This document shows, in pieces, positions 10,638 through 22,735 of a stretch of DNA of 55,681 nt. Position 1 is the first letter of the stretch. Each line of letters starts with the position of its first letter. Made by a program: the position numbers and the translations under genes. The notes beneath the pieces are model-generated. The model was given only the letters and a program-made list of their open reading frames with translations, ran no database searches and had not been told where the DNA came from. The stretch is from Rhizomucor pusillus (Eukaryota; Mucoromycota; Mucoromycetes; Mucorales; Lichtheimiaceae), in NCBI GenBank assembly GCA_900175165.2, contig FWWN02000666.1, positions 1 through 55,681 of the forward strand. Reading direction: 5' to 3'.

Positions 10638-11869
10638 TTAAGACTGGGAGGAGGTCTTTCCAAACATTCTACCATAAAGTTCCTTGCTGCCTTTGAGGTA
10701 GTCCTTTTGTTTCCGAATCAAATTAGCCTGCATGCTTTTTAGATCAGCATCCTCAGGTGATATCTAGCGCGATGTGATGTCAATGCAGGCAAGAAAATGA
10801 GAGCAATATACAAACTGATATACATACCTGTAGCCCATGACGAATAAATTCTAGTCCTTGATCGTAATCACCATTTTCTAGGCAGGCTTGGCCAATGCGA
10901 TAACAAGCCTTTGCATTAGTCGGGTCCCGATCTAGCGCCTGTACAACAATGAATATGAAACGACGGATCAACGCTCACACACCACCGCTCCCACCTTTTT
11001 GCTGGCTTCTATAGCGTAATCCCATTGCCGTAACTTCAGATAGCAAGCACTGATATTTGAGTGAAGTGCGATCACAAGTTCTCTGCATCGGAGTGTCTCC
11101 TCTGGCTCGCAATCCCATAGATCGATAATATATTCTCGCGCCTACAAACAAAAGAAAATCAATGTGCTTGTTCACAGTCCCGGATCGACAATTGTTTTCG
11201 TACCTTGCGGTATGTCATCAATGCAGATTCAATATAGCCATTCTTGAACAAGTGATTGCCTTTCTTCTTTTCTTCTTCTGCTAATTGTAATCGCTGACTT
11301 GCCGTGATCGCAGGCGCGGGATCCCAAGTACCAAGCAACTCTACTTCGAGTCGTAACTTTGCTTTGGGAGGCACTATTGGATGCCTGCCTTGGGCGCCGT
11401 AGCCTTTCAGCCAGTAAGATCCAGCAGTCAGTTTAGGTGTCATCTCCGGATTTACAGATATTGATTCTCCAGATACTGACCATAATCATAGGTGCAAGTG
11501 ATTTCCGCAATTTCTCCAATCTGCATGGTTGGTATGGCAATTTCCAATGCTTGTATGACTTTGCCTGTCCAAAAGCCCGTCAAGCCCGCAGTTGTTTTAA
11601 GCTGTTCCAAAGTTATCACTACCATCCTTTAGCTTAAAGGTAAACGGTACGTTGCGATCTCGCGATGAATCGAATTTGTACTCTTGTTCCACGAGGTAGC
11701 TGTCATAGTGAACTGTCAAACGGATTATTCTTTTGAGCTTTCGAGATCTAGATCGCCCGTCCGAGTTTTGCTTACTGCAGACTTCGTAATTATCCTTTGC
11801 TGGCTTTACACCCTTGCCCTGTCGAATGACGCGTTTTGTTACATTTCCGTCGGCCGTTAGGGTTTCCAT
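10638..11869 (-). CDS. FKBP-type peptidyl-prolyl isomerase with TPR domain
   Basis: An FK506-binding domain followed by tetratricopeptide repeats, the layout of Hsp90-associated immunophilins (FKBP6, FKBP8, AIP). The start at 11869 gives METLTADGNVTKRVIRQGKG. Six exons follow, joined by short GT-AG introns, e.g. between GluVal-Cys and HisTyrAspSer, and between YDYG and YGAQGRHPIVPP. The FKBP fold shows HYDSYL, KFDSSRDRNVPFTF, GKVIQALEIAIPTMQIGE and LRLEVELLG. Two ligand-pocket positions differ from FKBP12: the Trp after VI is Leu (VIQALE) and the Phe before the last strand is Leu, so isomerase activity and drug binding are probably weak. The C-terminal half contains a helical TPR block (RLQLAEEEKKKGNHLFKNG, ACYRIGQACLENGDYDQGLE). 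The stop is at 10638. Confidence 0.88.
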
Positions 11870-12376
11870 TGTCGTGCCTGGTCAGATCGCCCAAGCAAAC
11901 AAGCAGGAACTGCTGGCTGTCCGACAGAGACAATGAAAGCCGGCGGAGATTCTGCAGTCGTCTGTTACAATAACGAGGCAACGTCCAGCAGTAAGCCTGT
12001 TTGATCCATGCAAGTAACGGTCAAGTGAACAAGTAGTCGACTTTATGATACCAGCGAGCAAATTCATTTAGTAGCTCCAGTTAATTGAACGTACATGTTA
12101 TTTTGTTATGAGCTTACTGAAAATTTGATCCTGGAAAGAAATACTGGCAGGTTGAGCGGGATGTATACTGTTAATATGCACGCCTACGTATGCATAGCTG
12201 AACTGCTGTGAGACAGCTAACACAGACTCTCACAGCAGGGATGCTCCAAATGCTGCTGTTGTCAGGAAGCGAGCTGGCAGCAGCGGAAGCTCAAAAATTG
12301 GGACGAAAGGAAAGTGATGTATCACAAGCAGCCTTTTTCTCCTGTCTTTGCTTTCAGACAATAAAGTTTGGAGTGC
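11870..12376. other. divergent promoter region
   Basis: About 500 bases between the FKBP-TPR gene (minus) and the CEP120-like gene (plus), so it presumably holds both promoters. No clear TATA or other site was identified. Confidence 0.4.
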
Positions 12377-14297
12377 ATGTCTCTGCTTTTGACCAAGACG
12401 TGCGAGTATGCCGTCCTAGTGGCTATTCAAGAAGGTACTTGGGAAGATACCCCGAACTGAGAAAAAATTACACTGAAACAGCCGCTCCTCAGGACGCCGC
12501 TTTCACCACAGCAGCGAGCATGATATCTGCATACACAGCAAGCTTGAACTGCGTTTGCCATCAGCTGTCGACGATCTTATTCCACCAGCAACTGTCATAA
12601 CTACTGCACCGCGGCCCGTATCCCGCGATGGAACTGTACGCATAAACCGCAATCTTGCTTACCTCGTATCCACCAAATTGTTGCAAAGACTGCGTTCCCA
12701 CAATGCGCAAATCTCGCTCAGCGTGAAAGCCGTCTCATGCGACGCTTCCCAGCGGCTCATTGGGACCGTGCGGCTTCACATTGCTGAAGCTAAAGCGTTT
12801 GCGCACCACAGTGGGCACCTCGACCAGATAAAGCGGTCCATGACAGACAGAGCTGCTTGGCAACCCCTAGGCGACAAGGGCGAGCAGATTCGAGCTGGCC
12901 TGTTTATCGTGCCTATGCCTGCAGAGTACAAGGCATCCAACAGTATTCAGTCCAACGTCCCTCCGTTCCTGGATCTTGATCTTTGCAGCAACGACACCCC
13001 GTTCTTGGTTTCTGATACCACGTCGACAACATCCAACACTGCGCTGTCCACGCCTGCTTCTGTATCCTTCCTAAAGACCTCATCCAAAACATTATCTCCA
13101 AAAACGGCATCTCAAAGACAGAGGCAGTTGCAGCAGCGGCAAAAAGCGCTGAGGCGATTGTCCCAAAAAATAACGGACGAGTCAGTAGCGTTGAAAAGAG
13201 CCGATTCTAGCATCACGAACCCCCCAAAACTTCAGGAAGATATTAAAAGTCTGCGACGTATCAAGTCACAGACAGATATAGCGCAGAAAAGCAGCAGCAA
13301 CGCGGATTGGCGGCGGGACTACTCGCTCGATATGGAGCAGTTATCTGCAGAGTTTAAGCAAATACAGCTGAAATCACCCAAGAGGCCGTTAGCACGATCC
13401 TCGACGCATACATCGATTGCCAGCGCAATCAGTTCACAGAAATCAGTAATAACAACTGTATCTGAAGACCAGGTCCCACTGTATCACCAGATCGGCAAGG
13501 GAAGCTCCCCTTTTACGTTTTACTTCAATATCGTGCATGCTGATGACCTCAAGGATTTGATACTGCAGCCTCGTGCAGCTAACCGACCGCGTGGCGTTTC
13601 GAAAAAACCATTCTTCAGTTACAACTTTTTGTCAACTCGTGTCAACCGCCCTGCAGCGTCTATCTCTGCAGTCAAACCGTGCACTTGGCCTACATGCTTT
13701 CATCTACGCGGGCATCTCGTAGACATACAGAAATGGCTCGATGAACAGGCATTTTTGGAGGTCTCTTTGATTCTCATGGATGAAAAGCATGTTCTTTTCA
13801 GCAAAGAGACCGTCGGCACTGCTCACGTGCCGCTTACAAACTTGGCATTTCATCGATCGCGTGAGAACTGCTATGAACAAACCCGAAAGGGAGCTGATCC
13901 AAATTTGACGGAACGCACGCTGCCGGTACTGGATTTGCGACAGCAGTTTTGGCAACGGCAACAACGAGAATACGACGATGAAATTGCCAAGATCACAGTA
14001 CGACTCGGTCTTGTCAGTGGATGGTGGAAGGGTGATGATGATGATGAAGAAGAAGGAGGAGGAGGAGGAGGTACAATAAATGAAAAGGCAACGGCAGCAT
14101 GCAGGAAGGAAAAGAAGGAGGAAACGGATGAACAGAAACAAACAGAAATGGAACGCAAATTCGCATTTGGAACGAAACGGCACAATAGCCAGATATTAGA
14201 GATATATGACTGGTTAAAGAAGAAGCGATTGAAGCGCACAGAAAGAGAAACGCCTACACCTGATACCTCAACCGCCCATCGCCAAGATCGCCTGTAA
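12377..14297 (+). CDS. CEP120-like tandem C2-domain protein
   Basis: Exons 12377-12434 and 12493-14297 give 620 residues. The start MSLLLTKTCEYAVLVAIQEG joins across the intron to RRFHHSSEHDICIHSKLELR, recreating the EGR(R/H)F motif at the beginning of the first CEP120 C2 domain. That domain continues through NLAYLVSTKLLQRLRSHNAQ and ends RLIGTVRLHI...WQPLG (residues about 7-145). A low-complexity Ser/Lys/Gln linker follows. The second C2 domain (about 354-535) reads SPFTFYFNIVHADDLKDLI, FFSYNFLSTRVN and ETVGTAHVPLTNLA, matching the DUF3668 type. The tail has Asp/Glu and Gly runs and basic coiled sequence. In animals CEP120 acts in centriole elongation and ciliogenesis. Its role in a fungus presumed to lack centrioles is unknown. 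The animal C-terminal coiled coil is missing or much reduced. Confidence 0.78.
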
Positions 14298-14418
14298 CCT
14301 TTGTGTGTAAATCATTACCCTCTCTTCTCTCACTTTTTCTATCCCTCCCCCTTTATCTTGCAACGAAACGATCTGTATATTTTTTTCATTCTTTTTTACT
14401 GTCTTGTCCAATATTTTA

Positions 14419-15789
14419 CTAAATGACGGCCGATTCGGCCTTTCGTACAATGTCCATTAGATTAGATGCTAGTTTTGATAATGCATAAGCTTGGGGAGAC
14501 GATGGCGCCACTTGCCGTCGGAGATGCTCCAGTCGTGACAATGCAGCGTCAAATTCAGCCAAGTGCGAATGGGGCGGAGCGTGCACAGTCGTTGATGAAG
14601 GCAGCGAGGTATGGTGGGGGTGGTGATGAGGATGAGAATGGGGATGAGGATGCGGAGTATAGGGGTGGGAATGATGCAGAAGGGGCGGCAAAGATACTGG
14701 AGGTAGCGGTCCGTCCGAACTCGCAGAGTGTCGTTCAGAAGAAATTGGTGGCAATCGAGGAGCAGGGAGATACGAGGAGGATCTAAGCGGTGACTCGGGT
14801 GTTGGGCTATCCATATTGTCAGCGTTTGGAAGCAGCGTTGTAGTGGTAGCAATAGTATTAGCGGCAGTCGTAGGAGTGGCAGTAGCAGTTGTGGTTGTGG
14901 TGGTTGTCGATTCAATGCTTGATCGCTCTTCATGCGGCAGCTTCGCTCGTTTGGGTACAATGTAATCTTCGATGGGAGGCACCGGAAGAACAGTCTTATC
15001 TTCTGGAGACGACGATGAAGATGGCTGCTGCTGAGGATTGCTATTCATGCGTACATTCTTTTGTCGTTTTTCATTTGTTTCTGAAGAGTCCTTGACTCTA
15101 CGTTTCCGAACAATGGCCGTGCGAGAAGCATCGTTTGCCACCGGTATAGACGTGCTGGACGGCTGAGCTACTGGTGTATCCGATGTGTCCTTTTCAGATT
15201 GTTGCAAAGCAGCTTCTTCCTGCTCCTCTTCGCTAGCATGTTCATTGACAACTACTCTTCTTCTTCTTTTGATGACGCTGCGCTTCATACTGACGGGCCG
15301 ATGCATATTGTGCAATTTGTAATATAAACCGCAAGCATTGCAAATGGTGTTGCCAGACTCGTCCCTTCGCCACAGCGGCGTTGTTGTCGTGCGACAATTC
15401 GCACATATCAATGTCTGCTTGCCTGCCTGATGCTGGTTGAAAGCAGGGCAGCCAGCACAGGACGCCGATCCACCTGTGCCATTGCAGTGACCGTCCCCAG
15501 GGCAGGAGCCATTCGACACTGCACTGCCTTCACAATCATTTTCAGGTTTCTTGTGGTTGTTCCTACGTATGTTTGTTGGACGATACTGGTTTCTGGCCTT
15601 AAAGTACAAGCCGCAGGCGTTGCAAATGGTGTCGCCGTTTGGTCCTCGTCGCCACAATGGAGTCGTCGTAGTGCCGCAGTTTGCGCAGACGGTGGCAAAG
15701 GCTTCAGGCGAGATATCCTTGGTCCCCTTTTTTGGCTCTTCTGGTACCTCCAGTTTCAACTGTGAGTTTGATACACTAGCGGATGACAT
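14419..15789 (-). CDS. Fep1/SreA-type iron-responsive GATA repressor
   Basis: Single exon, 456 residues. Two GATA zinc fingers, CANCGTTTTPLWRRG (about 34-60) and CANCRTTTTPLWRRD (about 130-156), each C-x2-C-x17-C-x2-C, followed by basic tails. Between them lies a Cys-rich segment, CPGDGHCNGTGGSASCAGCP, the diagnostic iron-sensing module of Urbs1/SRE/SreA/Fep1 repressors. Those factors silence siderophore and iron-uptake genes when iron is sufficient. This combination separates it from nitrogen (AreA) and light (WC) GATA factors. The C-terminal part is rich in Ser/Pro/Thr and contains a His/Pro run (near residues 375-415) and a short predicted coiled coil (FDAALSRLEHLRRQ). A perfect ATCWGATAA-type site sits about 170 bases upstream of its ATG. 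The stop at 14419 is 122 bases from the convergent CEP120-like stop. Confidence 0.93.
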   Translation of the reverse strand: MSSASVSNSQLKLEVPEEPKKGTKDISPEAFATVCANCGTTTTPLWRRGPNGDTICNACGLYFKARNQYRPTNIRRNNHKKPENDCEGSAVSNGSCPGDGHCNGTGGSASCAGCPAFNQHQAGKQTLICANCRTTTTPLWRRDESGNTICNACGLYYKLHNMHRPVSMKRSVIKRRRRVVVNEHASEEEQEEAALQQSEKDTSDTPVAQPSSTSIPVANDASRTAIVRKRRVKDSSETNEKRQKNVRMNSNPQQQPSSSSSPEDKTVLPVPPIEDYIVPKRAKLPHEERSSIESTTTTTTTATATPTTAANTIATTTTLLPNADNMDSPTPESPLRSSSYLPAPRLPPISSERHSASSDGPLPPVSLPPLLHHSHPYTPHPHPHSHPHHHPHHTSLPSSTTVHAPPHSHLAEFDAALSRLEHLRRQVAPSSPQAYALSKLASNLMDIVRKAESAVI

Positions 15790-16746
15790 TCAAGATTGGT
15801 AGTGAACAGATGTCGATAAAGTGGTCTTCGCAGCCGGAGGAAAATGACTGGTCGTCCTCAATTGCTTTGGATTTTTTGATCGATGTCGGGGAAACACAGC
15901 GATCCGATCAGACATCGCTTTTTTTTGCTGATCAATAATGATGCTCTCGAAATGTTATCAGATTGTTCGGCTGTTGAAAGAAAACATCGCCGCGACAGTA
16001 TCACTCTGCAAATATGATTATTATTATCTCAAAGGTCATAACGGTCCTACATAGCATTATCCGTTTTGGACTGCTGTATCGTCGAGTCAGTCCAATCGAA
16101 CATGTATATCGAGCATCGCTAAAGACTATGATTGACATTACAAATTTATATGTTCATCTTTAGAAGATTTCCGATATGAATGACACGAAGTTTCACAATG
16201 AAGTTATTCATTGGTACATATGATCGCAGAATCAAGCTAATTTTTTCCCTCTTCTTGACTTAATTCAATCCCTCCAAAAGAAGGTCAAGCTACCTGAATC
16301 AATAGAACGCTTCCCGCCACCTCCATCACAACGTCAAGTACATACAGAATGCTGCAACAGGCCTCAGAAATGGATTTTGGGAACAGGTATCAACTGATCT
16401 TAAGAAGCATAATGCCACCATCATCTATATCTAGAAGAAGCACAAGATAGCTGTGCAGTATGTTTACAGAATATTGATAGAGGAGCATTTACAGCATTGC
16501 TCTAAAGGCGCATTGTGTCCCCTGCCATTTTATCCAGTGCAAAGCCAAGCCTTCTTGCCTTTTGCATCGCGATTACGATGGTGCGTCGATCGAAATTCAT
16601 GCACCGCTTTCCTCAGTCGGCTTTGCCCAAACCAACCCTTTTATTTGCTTCTTTGAATCGATCGGACACATCGCACAAAGAGAACATAGCGATAGTAAAC
16701 TGAAGCCAACACTTGCGTTTAGACAAGCAACTGAGCTATTTCCAGG
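15790..16746. other. divergent promoter region between GATA factor and PP2C
   Basis: About 950 bases with no gene. It contains the GATA-type site at 15955-15963 and further TTATC cores (for example near 16022 and 16054). Confidence 0.5.
15955..15963 (-). promoter_or_regulatory. candidate Fep1/SreA binding site (ATCTGATAA)
   Basis: On the minus strand the sequence reads ATCTGATAA, a full match to the ATCWGATAA element bound by iron-type GATA repressors. It lies 166 bases upstream of the start of the GATA gene and in the same orientation, suggesting autoregulation. Confidence 0.55.
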
Positions 16747-18226
16747 ATGGGACAAACACTCTCAGAACCCGTTACCACCAAAACTTCCAGCAAGGACCAT
16801 AACAACAGATTGGCATTTGGCGCCTCCGCAATGCAAGGGTGGCGGCTATGTAAGTTGTTCGCTTAGCGAACACTGGAACCCGCTTATTTATACATGCTAG
16901 CTATGGAGGATGCACACACGACGCTGCTGCAGCTGGATGATACCGATGCAAGCTTTTTTGGAGTATATGATGGTCATGGAGGTAATGCAGTGCATATTCC
17001 TTTACTATCCGTAACAGTGATTGAATGTACAAACCATATGCAAAAAAAGGCGCTACCATCGCCCAATACACTGGTCAAGTTCTTCACAAAAAAGTCAGGG
17101 AGAGCAAGCATTTTGACCGAAAGGAATATCGGGAGGCCTTAAAAGATGGCTACATGACTATAGACAAGGAAATAAGTGAAGGTAACAGTTCAATGATGAG
17201 GAAAGTGGTCTATAGCAATCGACTTGAATCATTTCAGACACAAACTTTGCATACGATCCTTCGGGTTGCACCGCTGTCTCGGCACTCGTTACGCCCGATA
17301 ACAAAATCCTAGTCGTAGGTTAAATGCAAACACGTAGATTTCCCGGGTGTGTCTAACCGCGTTTTTTAAGGCGAACGCAGGCGATTCACGATCTATTATC
17401 AGTGTAAAGGGCAAGAGCAAGGCATTGTCGTACGATCACAAGCCCGTTGACCGTGAGGAGTCGCAACGTATCATTGCAGCCGGAGGATTTGTCGAATTTG
17501 GAAGAGTAAATGGTTAGTCAAGTTCTGTTATGACAGCGTCGGATGGACTTTTTTCTCAACAGGAGACTATCACAGGCAATCTCGCTCTGTCTCGCGCAAT
17601 CGGTGACTTTGAATTCAAACAGAATGATCAACTTCCAGCCGAAGAACAGATTGTTACTTGTAATGTGTTACATACGGGTCTGATAGCAACAACAGTGTCC
17701 TCACCGTTTGATCCCAGGCAATCCTGATATTATCGAGCACGTGATCACTGAAAATGACGAGTTTTTTGTATTGGCATGTGATGGTAAGCTTGAAAGGCTA
17801 AATCCATACATTCAGTTAAACTAAACAGTAGTTTAAGGCATTTGGGATTGCATGAGTAACCAGCAAGTAATTGATTTTATTCGAGCCGAACTCGCAGAGA
17901 AGACTCCGTTGGATGAAATTTGCGAATTATTGATGGATCGTTGTTTAGCTCCGGACAGCGAAGTTGGCGGTCTTGGTTGCGACAATATGTCTGTGATTAT
18001 CGTTGGCATTCTGCATGGAAAGTCCTTGGAAGAATGGTACGATTGGATGGCTGAACGCGTCGCGGCGGATATCCCAAAGAGAGATGCAATGGGCAACGAT
18101 GTAGTCGATGAGATCGAAGAAGCAGCACATGAAGACAGTCAAGAAAAAAGTGTAAACAATGTAGACGATCAGGCGCCTATCTTGGATAACAACACAAGAC
18201 CCAGCACCGATGATGAAAAAGATTGA
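16747..18226 (+). CDS. PP2C serine/threonine phosphatase (Ptc2/Ptc3-like)
   Basis: Mg/Mn-dependent protein phosphatase that in yeasts shuts off stress MAPK and checkpoint signalling. The start [13 protein letters not shown] has the glycine and serine of an N-myristoylation signal and matches the Ptc2/Ptc3 N-terminus. The body is split by about seven short introns. Motifs in order: [79 protein letters not shown] and CDNMSVIIV, giving the metal-binding Asp residues (MEDAH, DGHGG, DGIWD, CDN). The C-terminal tail is acidic and ends STDDEKD. It is convergent with the Tad2 gene, stop to stop 69 bases. Confidence 0.93.
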
Positions 18227-18294
18227 AATGAAACGAAAACGAAAGGCAAAAACGGAAAAGCAAAGAACAACGATAGGGTACATAGTTTACGTGC

Positions 18295-18976
<682 letters not shown>

Positions 18977-18993
<17 letters not shown>

Positions 18994-19426
18994 TGTTTCG
19001 TGGTTGACAAGTGTTGTTATTTTCTGGTTCGGAGGGTGGCAAGCCTGTTCCGCTTGTGAATAGTTTCCAGCCATTGATTGTCGACGTCGTTTTTTGCTTA
19101 CTGAGGGCTCGACGGATTCTCGCACAATATAGGATAAAACACGTAGCCAGAACCAATACGACAATGACGGTGATAGTAACTGGACCAACGGCGCTTGTAG
19201 GTACCTGACCGCCTGGATAATACGACAGTGTCGCATGTGAATCGCCGTCCGACTTTGTTGAATCTGGCAAAAACGCTGTTGTCGTTGTGTCTTTATGTTT
19301 CTTCTTCTTTTCATTGTCCTTTTTTTTATCTTTGCTTTTGCTCTTATCCCTTTCTATTGCGTCATCTTTGTTGTCATGGTCATTATGTTTGTCTCGTTTT
19401 CTCAATCTATGCGAAGCACTGGCCAT
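18977..19426 (-). CDS. hypothetical single-pass membrane protein
   Basis: From MASASHRLRKRDKHND the frame runs 149 residues: a long Lys/Asp-rich stretch (KSKDKKKDNEKKKKHKD), then PTSAVGPVTITVIVVLVLA, a single membrane segment ending LYCARIRRALSKQK, and a polar tail ending NNVNIQ. The positive residues after the membrane segment suggest a cytoplasmic C-terminus. The frame is open further upstream to 19657 and includes a hydrophobic stretch (CSYTLLFNLSVLATQIIM) that would act as a signal peptide if translation began there, with RLRKR as a possible Kex2 cleavage site. Its last 17 bases overlap the start of TAD2 in a different frame. Family not recognised. Confidence 0.5.
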
Positions 19427-19657
19427 GATAATCTGTGTTGCCAACACACTCAAGTTGAAAAGTAGTGTGTAGGAGCAGAAAGAACGGTGTCCCAGTATGC
19501 TCGTCGCAACTCTATATGTATAGTATGTGAATAGCTTTGCCCCTGGTGGCGTAGGCGTCATGTGACATACTCCTGCATTACTGTTTGCACGACAAAACGG
19601 AATATTCATACATATTGCAGTGAATATGTACGTACAATACAATTGACCATCAACCAA

Positions 19658-20708
19658 GAACCAAGAGGAATGCTATTATAAGTTCTCACAGCAGAGGATG
19701 CCATTGATGTAAATGAAGGTCAGGAGAGGGCCGTTCGCCAAGACGAACGGCTGCACCGAACGGATTGAATCATAATACTTCTGCATGTTTCCAAGAAAAG
19801 CAACATGCAAGATTTAGGACTTCAAGTAGTTTTTGCACCAGCGCTGCTTACAGCTGTGATGCTCATTTTGCATCAGCGTTGCCAGATATGCATGACTTGC
19901 CACAAAACCAACGAACATACAAGACTATCTAACCTTCATTGTAGACCTTGGCAGTGTCGAATTCGAGATTACTCACTTTTAACCGTTGGAATACGCACGA
20001 TTAATATGTAATATCTATTCTTGTCGTTGCGACGAACACTGTGTAGTAAAGTACTTATTTAGAAGGAATGAGTAGAGTCCGTGAGGTAGAGACGAACAGC
20101 TTAGAATACTCCATCCAGTTACATTTTTCTTTTGGTGTGGGGTAACTGGCGGTGCTTTTACTGCATGCAGAGCGATTTGTGCAGGGACCCAAGCCATGCG
20201 GGGAATTGTTGACAAATCGCTTGATCGACATCAATGCTCATGCAGCCATCCGGGAAATTTTAACCATGTACAGATAATGTCGTGCGCATGCAGAATTCTA
20301 GCATAGCCTATATACTTTCTTGGCTTGGTGCAAACCTTAGTCATCCGAGATCTTCTTTCTTTTTAACCTCATCTATCGCTTCCGGATATCTAAAGTCTTT
20401 CAATCATCAAGGAAAAGGTAACTGCAAACCATCATACAGAAATCTGAATACAAGGAGCTATTTTATTGGCACGCCATATTCTTTGCGAGTTCGCAGGCAA
20501 GGATGCAAATGGAGTGCCGGAAAGGAAGAAATAGTGCTTTCGGCTGAATGATGGCGCGAAGTAGTAACCTTTGCGGTGATTGATTGGTGATCATCTTTTT
20601 TTTTTTCTTCAGTTCCAGTAACTCCAGTAACCTTTCTCTCCTCTTTTCATCTCCTCCTCGCTCACTCTCTTATCTTCTCTATCTTTTTCAAGCGACTGGG
20701 ATTCTCTC
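19658..20708. other. no gene recognised; IDO promoter at right end
   Basis: Only short frames. Just before the next gene (about 20595-20690) is a long C/T-rich tract, typical of highly used fungal 5' leaders. Confidence 0.5.
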
Positions 20709-22626
20709 ATGCCCACAATGTGTGCAATGCAACCGCTGGAGCATTACGACATTTCGCCCATTACTGGATTTTTGCCCGAGGAGCCGCCCTTACAACGGCT
20801 ACAGGATCCTTACTTTGAACCCTGGGAAAACATGATGAATGACTTCAATGGACTGCTGCTTGCCGGAAAGTTACGCCAAAAGATTAAAATGGTGAGCTAT
20901 AACTTGAGCTGTTTCAATGTTTGGACAGAAAAATTGATAAATATTTTCAGATGCCACTGCTTGACCACACTCGCTTGCAAACTGTGCAGGAGTATCGCCG
21001 GGCTTTCCTTATTCTTTGTATGCTTTCTCACAGCTATGTATGGGGCAAACATGAAGAAACATCAGAGGTGCGTTTGACGTGATATCACGGGGACTTCCAT
21101 TTTTAACATCAATTTTCCCACGACAGGTTTTGCCTGCCAATCTTGCAGTACCGTGGACTGGAATAGCCAACCACCTGGGACTATGTCCTGTGGTGTGCCA
21201 CGCCGCTGTAGTTTTGTGGAATTACAGACTGTTGGATCAAGACGGTCCTATCGATCTTAGGTATTTATATCCCGTTTATGGAAACGTTCTAGTGAAACAT
21301 ACATTGACATCCCTCTTGCGTAGCAACCTGACCACCCTGGCAACATATTCAGGTTCACTGGATGAGGCATGGTTCTATCTTGTCACAACAGCCATCGAAA
21401 GTGCCGGAGCGCCTTGCTTGCGAGCTATTGTGAATTCCATCGAGCACGTCCGAGACGGAAATGTTCCAGCTATTACTGCCGACCTGGAGACCATTCGAAC
21501 ATCCTTGGAACATATGAATGACGCACTGCAGCGCATGTACGAGAAATGTGACCCTTATGTTTTCTATTGGAAAATTCGTCCATATCTGGCAGGGTGGGAA
21601 AACATGGCCGAAGCAGGCTTACCTTTCGGACTGATCTACGAGGGCGTTGATTCCTTGTGGGCTGCAGAGACAGACGAATACGCAGATATGAGTCATCTAT
21701 CCGAGGGCGAACGGCTTTTACGACAATACAGACGCTATGCTGGAGGCAGTGCAGCTCAGAGCAGTCTAATCGCAGCATTGGACGTTGCACTCGGTGTAGA
21801 ACACTTTCCAACTGGAGAGCGGAATCCAGGCGGCATTGTCAACGATCGATATCGTCGTCTACCACCGCCGAATCCTGCTGATGACCTGAAAAGCGGACAG
21901 TCTACGCCTACAGCGCGAGCGTCTCCACCTCCGTTTGTCCGTACAAATCGAAATGCATTTTTGCGAGCCATGCGCAAATATATGCCCAAGGAACATCGCC
22001 AATTCTTGGAAGATTTGGAAATTGCAGCAAATTTGCGTTCATTTATGCTCCACCTTGAAGAGCACGCAGACAACCTTTCTGACGATGAAACAAAACTTGT
22101 ACAAGTTTACAATGATTGCCTTGGGTTGTTGAAAGCTTTCCGTGACAAGCACGTGCAGATTGTGACTCTTTACATTGTGAACCAAGCACGCAAGGGACCC
22201 AACATTGCTCACGGCGGTTTTGCTATCGAGTCCAAAATTGCAGAAGATGATATCGAAAAGCCCGCCAAAAGGATAAAGACTGAGGATGGTGTGAACGTGC
22301 TTTATCCACAGACAGCATTGGAAACTGCGCCGGCAATCCGGAAGGGCTCTATATCGGCGAAAGTGAGTCGTCTTTTTCCCGAACTCGGATTGGCGAAGCA
22401 TGTCGATCCTAAAACTGGAGTCGTACGTGGTACTGGTGGCACCAATGTATTGCCATTCTTGAAACAATCCAGAGATGAAACAGCAGAGTCGAGAATTGTC
22501 TTGACAAACGAGCTCGCACCCACTCCATCTTCCACCACCACTGTGAGCACTCCACCTCCGTCTGAAGCACCACCTTCGCTTGTTCCTCAACGCAAATCAT
22601 GGCGGAGCTGGCTCTTGTCCTCGTAG
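20709..22626 (+). CDS. indoleamine 2,3-dioxygenase family protein
   Basis: Haem dioxygenase that opens the indole ring of tryptophan to N-formylkynurenine, the first step of the kynurenine/NAD pathway. Exons 20709-20891, 20951-21067 and 21127-22626 give 599 residues. Early sequence HYDISPITGFLPEEPPLQRL and later VPWTGIANHLGLCPVVCHA are family hallmarks. The proximal haem ligand lies in FRDKHVQIVTLYIV, and the GTGGTNVLPFLKQSRDE motif near the end is also conserved. It is longer than animal IDO (about 400 residues) because of inserts around residues 370-400 and a Pro/Ser/Thr-rich tail ending WRSWLLSS. Three Met codons lie in the first six residues, so the precise start is uncertain by a few codons. 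It is convergent with the Ctk2-like gene. Confidence 0.95.
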
Positions 22627-22735
22627 ATATTTGCTTCCCTTGTTTTATATGTCATGTTGCCGCTCACCCTACTCTTCCGCATTCCTCATATCTATCATAC
22701 CATGTCGTGTATATGATTATCCAGTTAAATATATT

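Noticed and set aside
13704..14239. Minus-strand open frames of 122 and 159 codons opposite the CEP120-like gene
   Set aside because: They are antisense shadows of low-complexity Asp/Glu/Gly codons; the hydrophobic composition is an artefact.
14466..14960. Open frames of 106 and 163 codons within the GATA gene
   Set aside because: They are shadows of the GATA coding region, whose repetitive codons keep other frames open.
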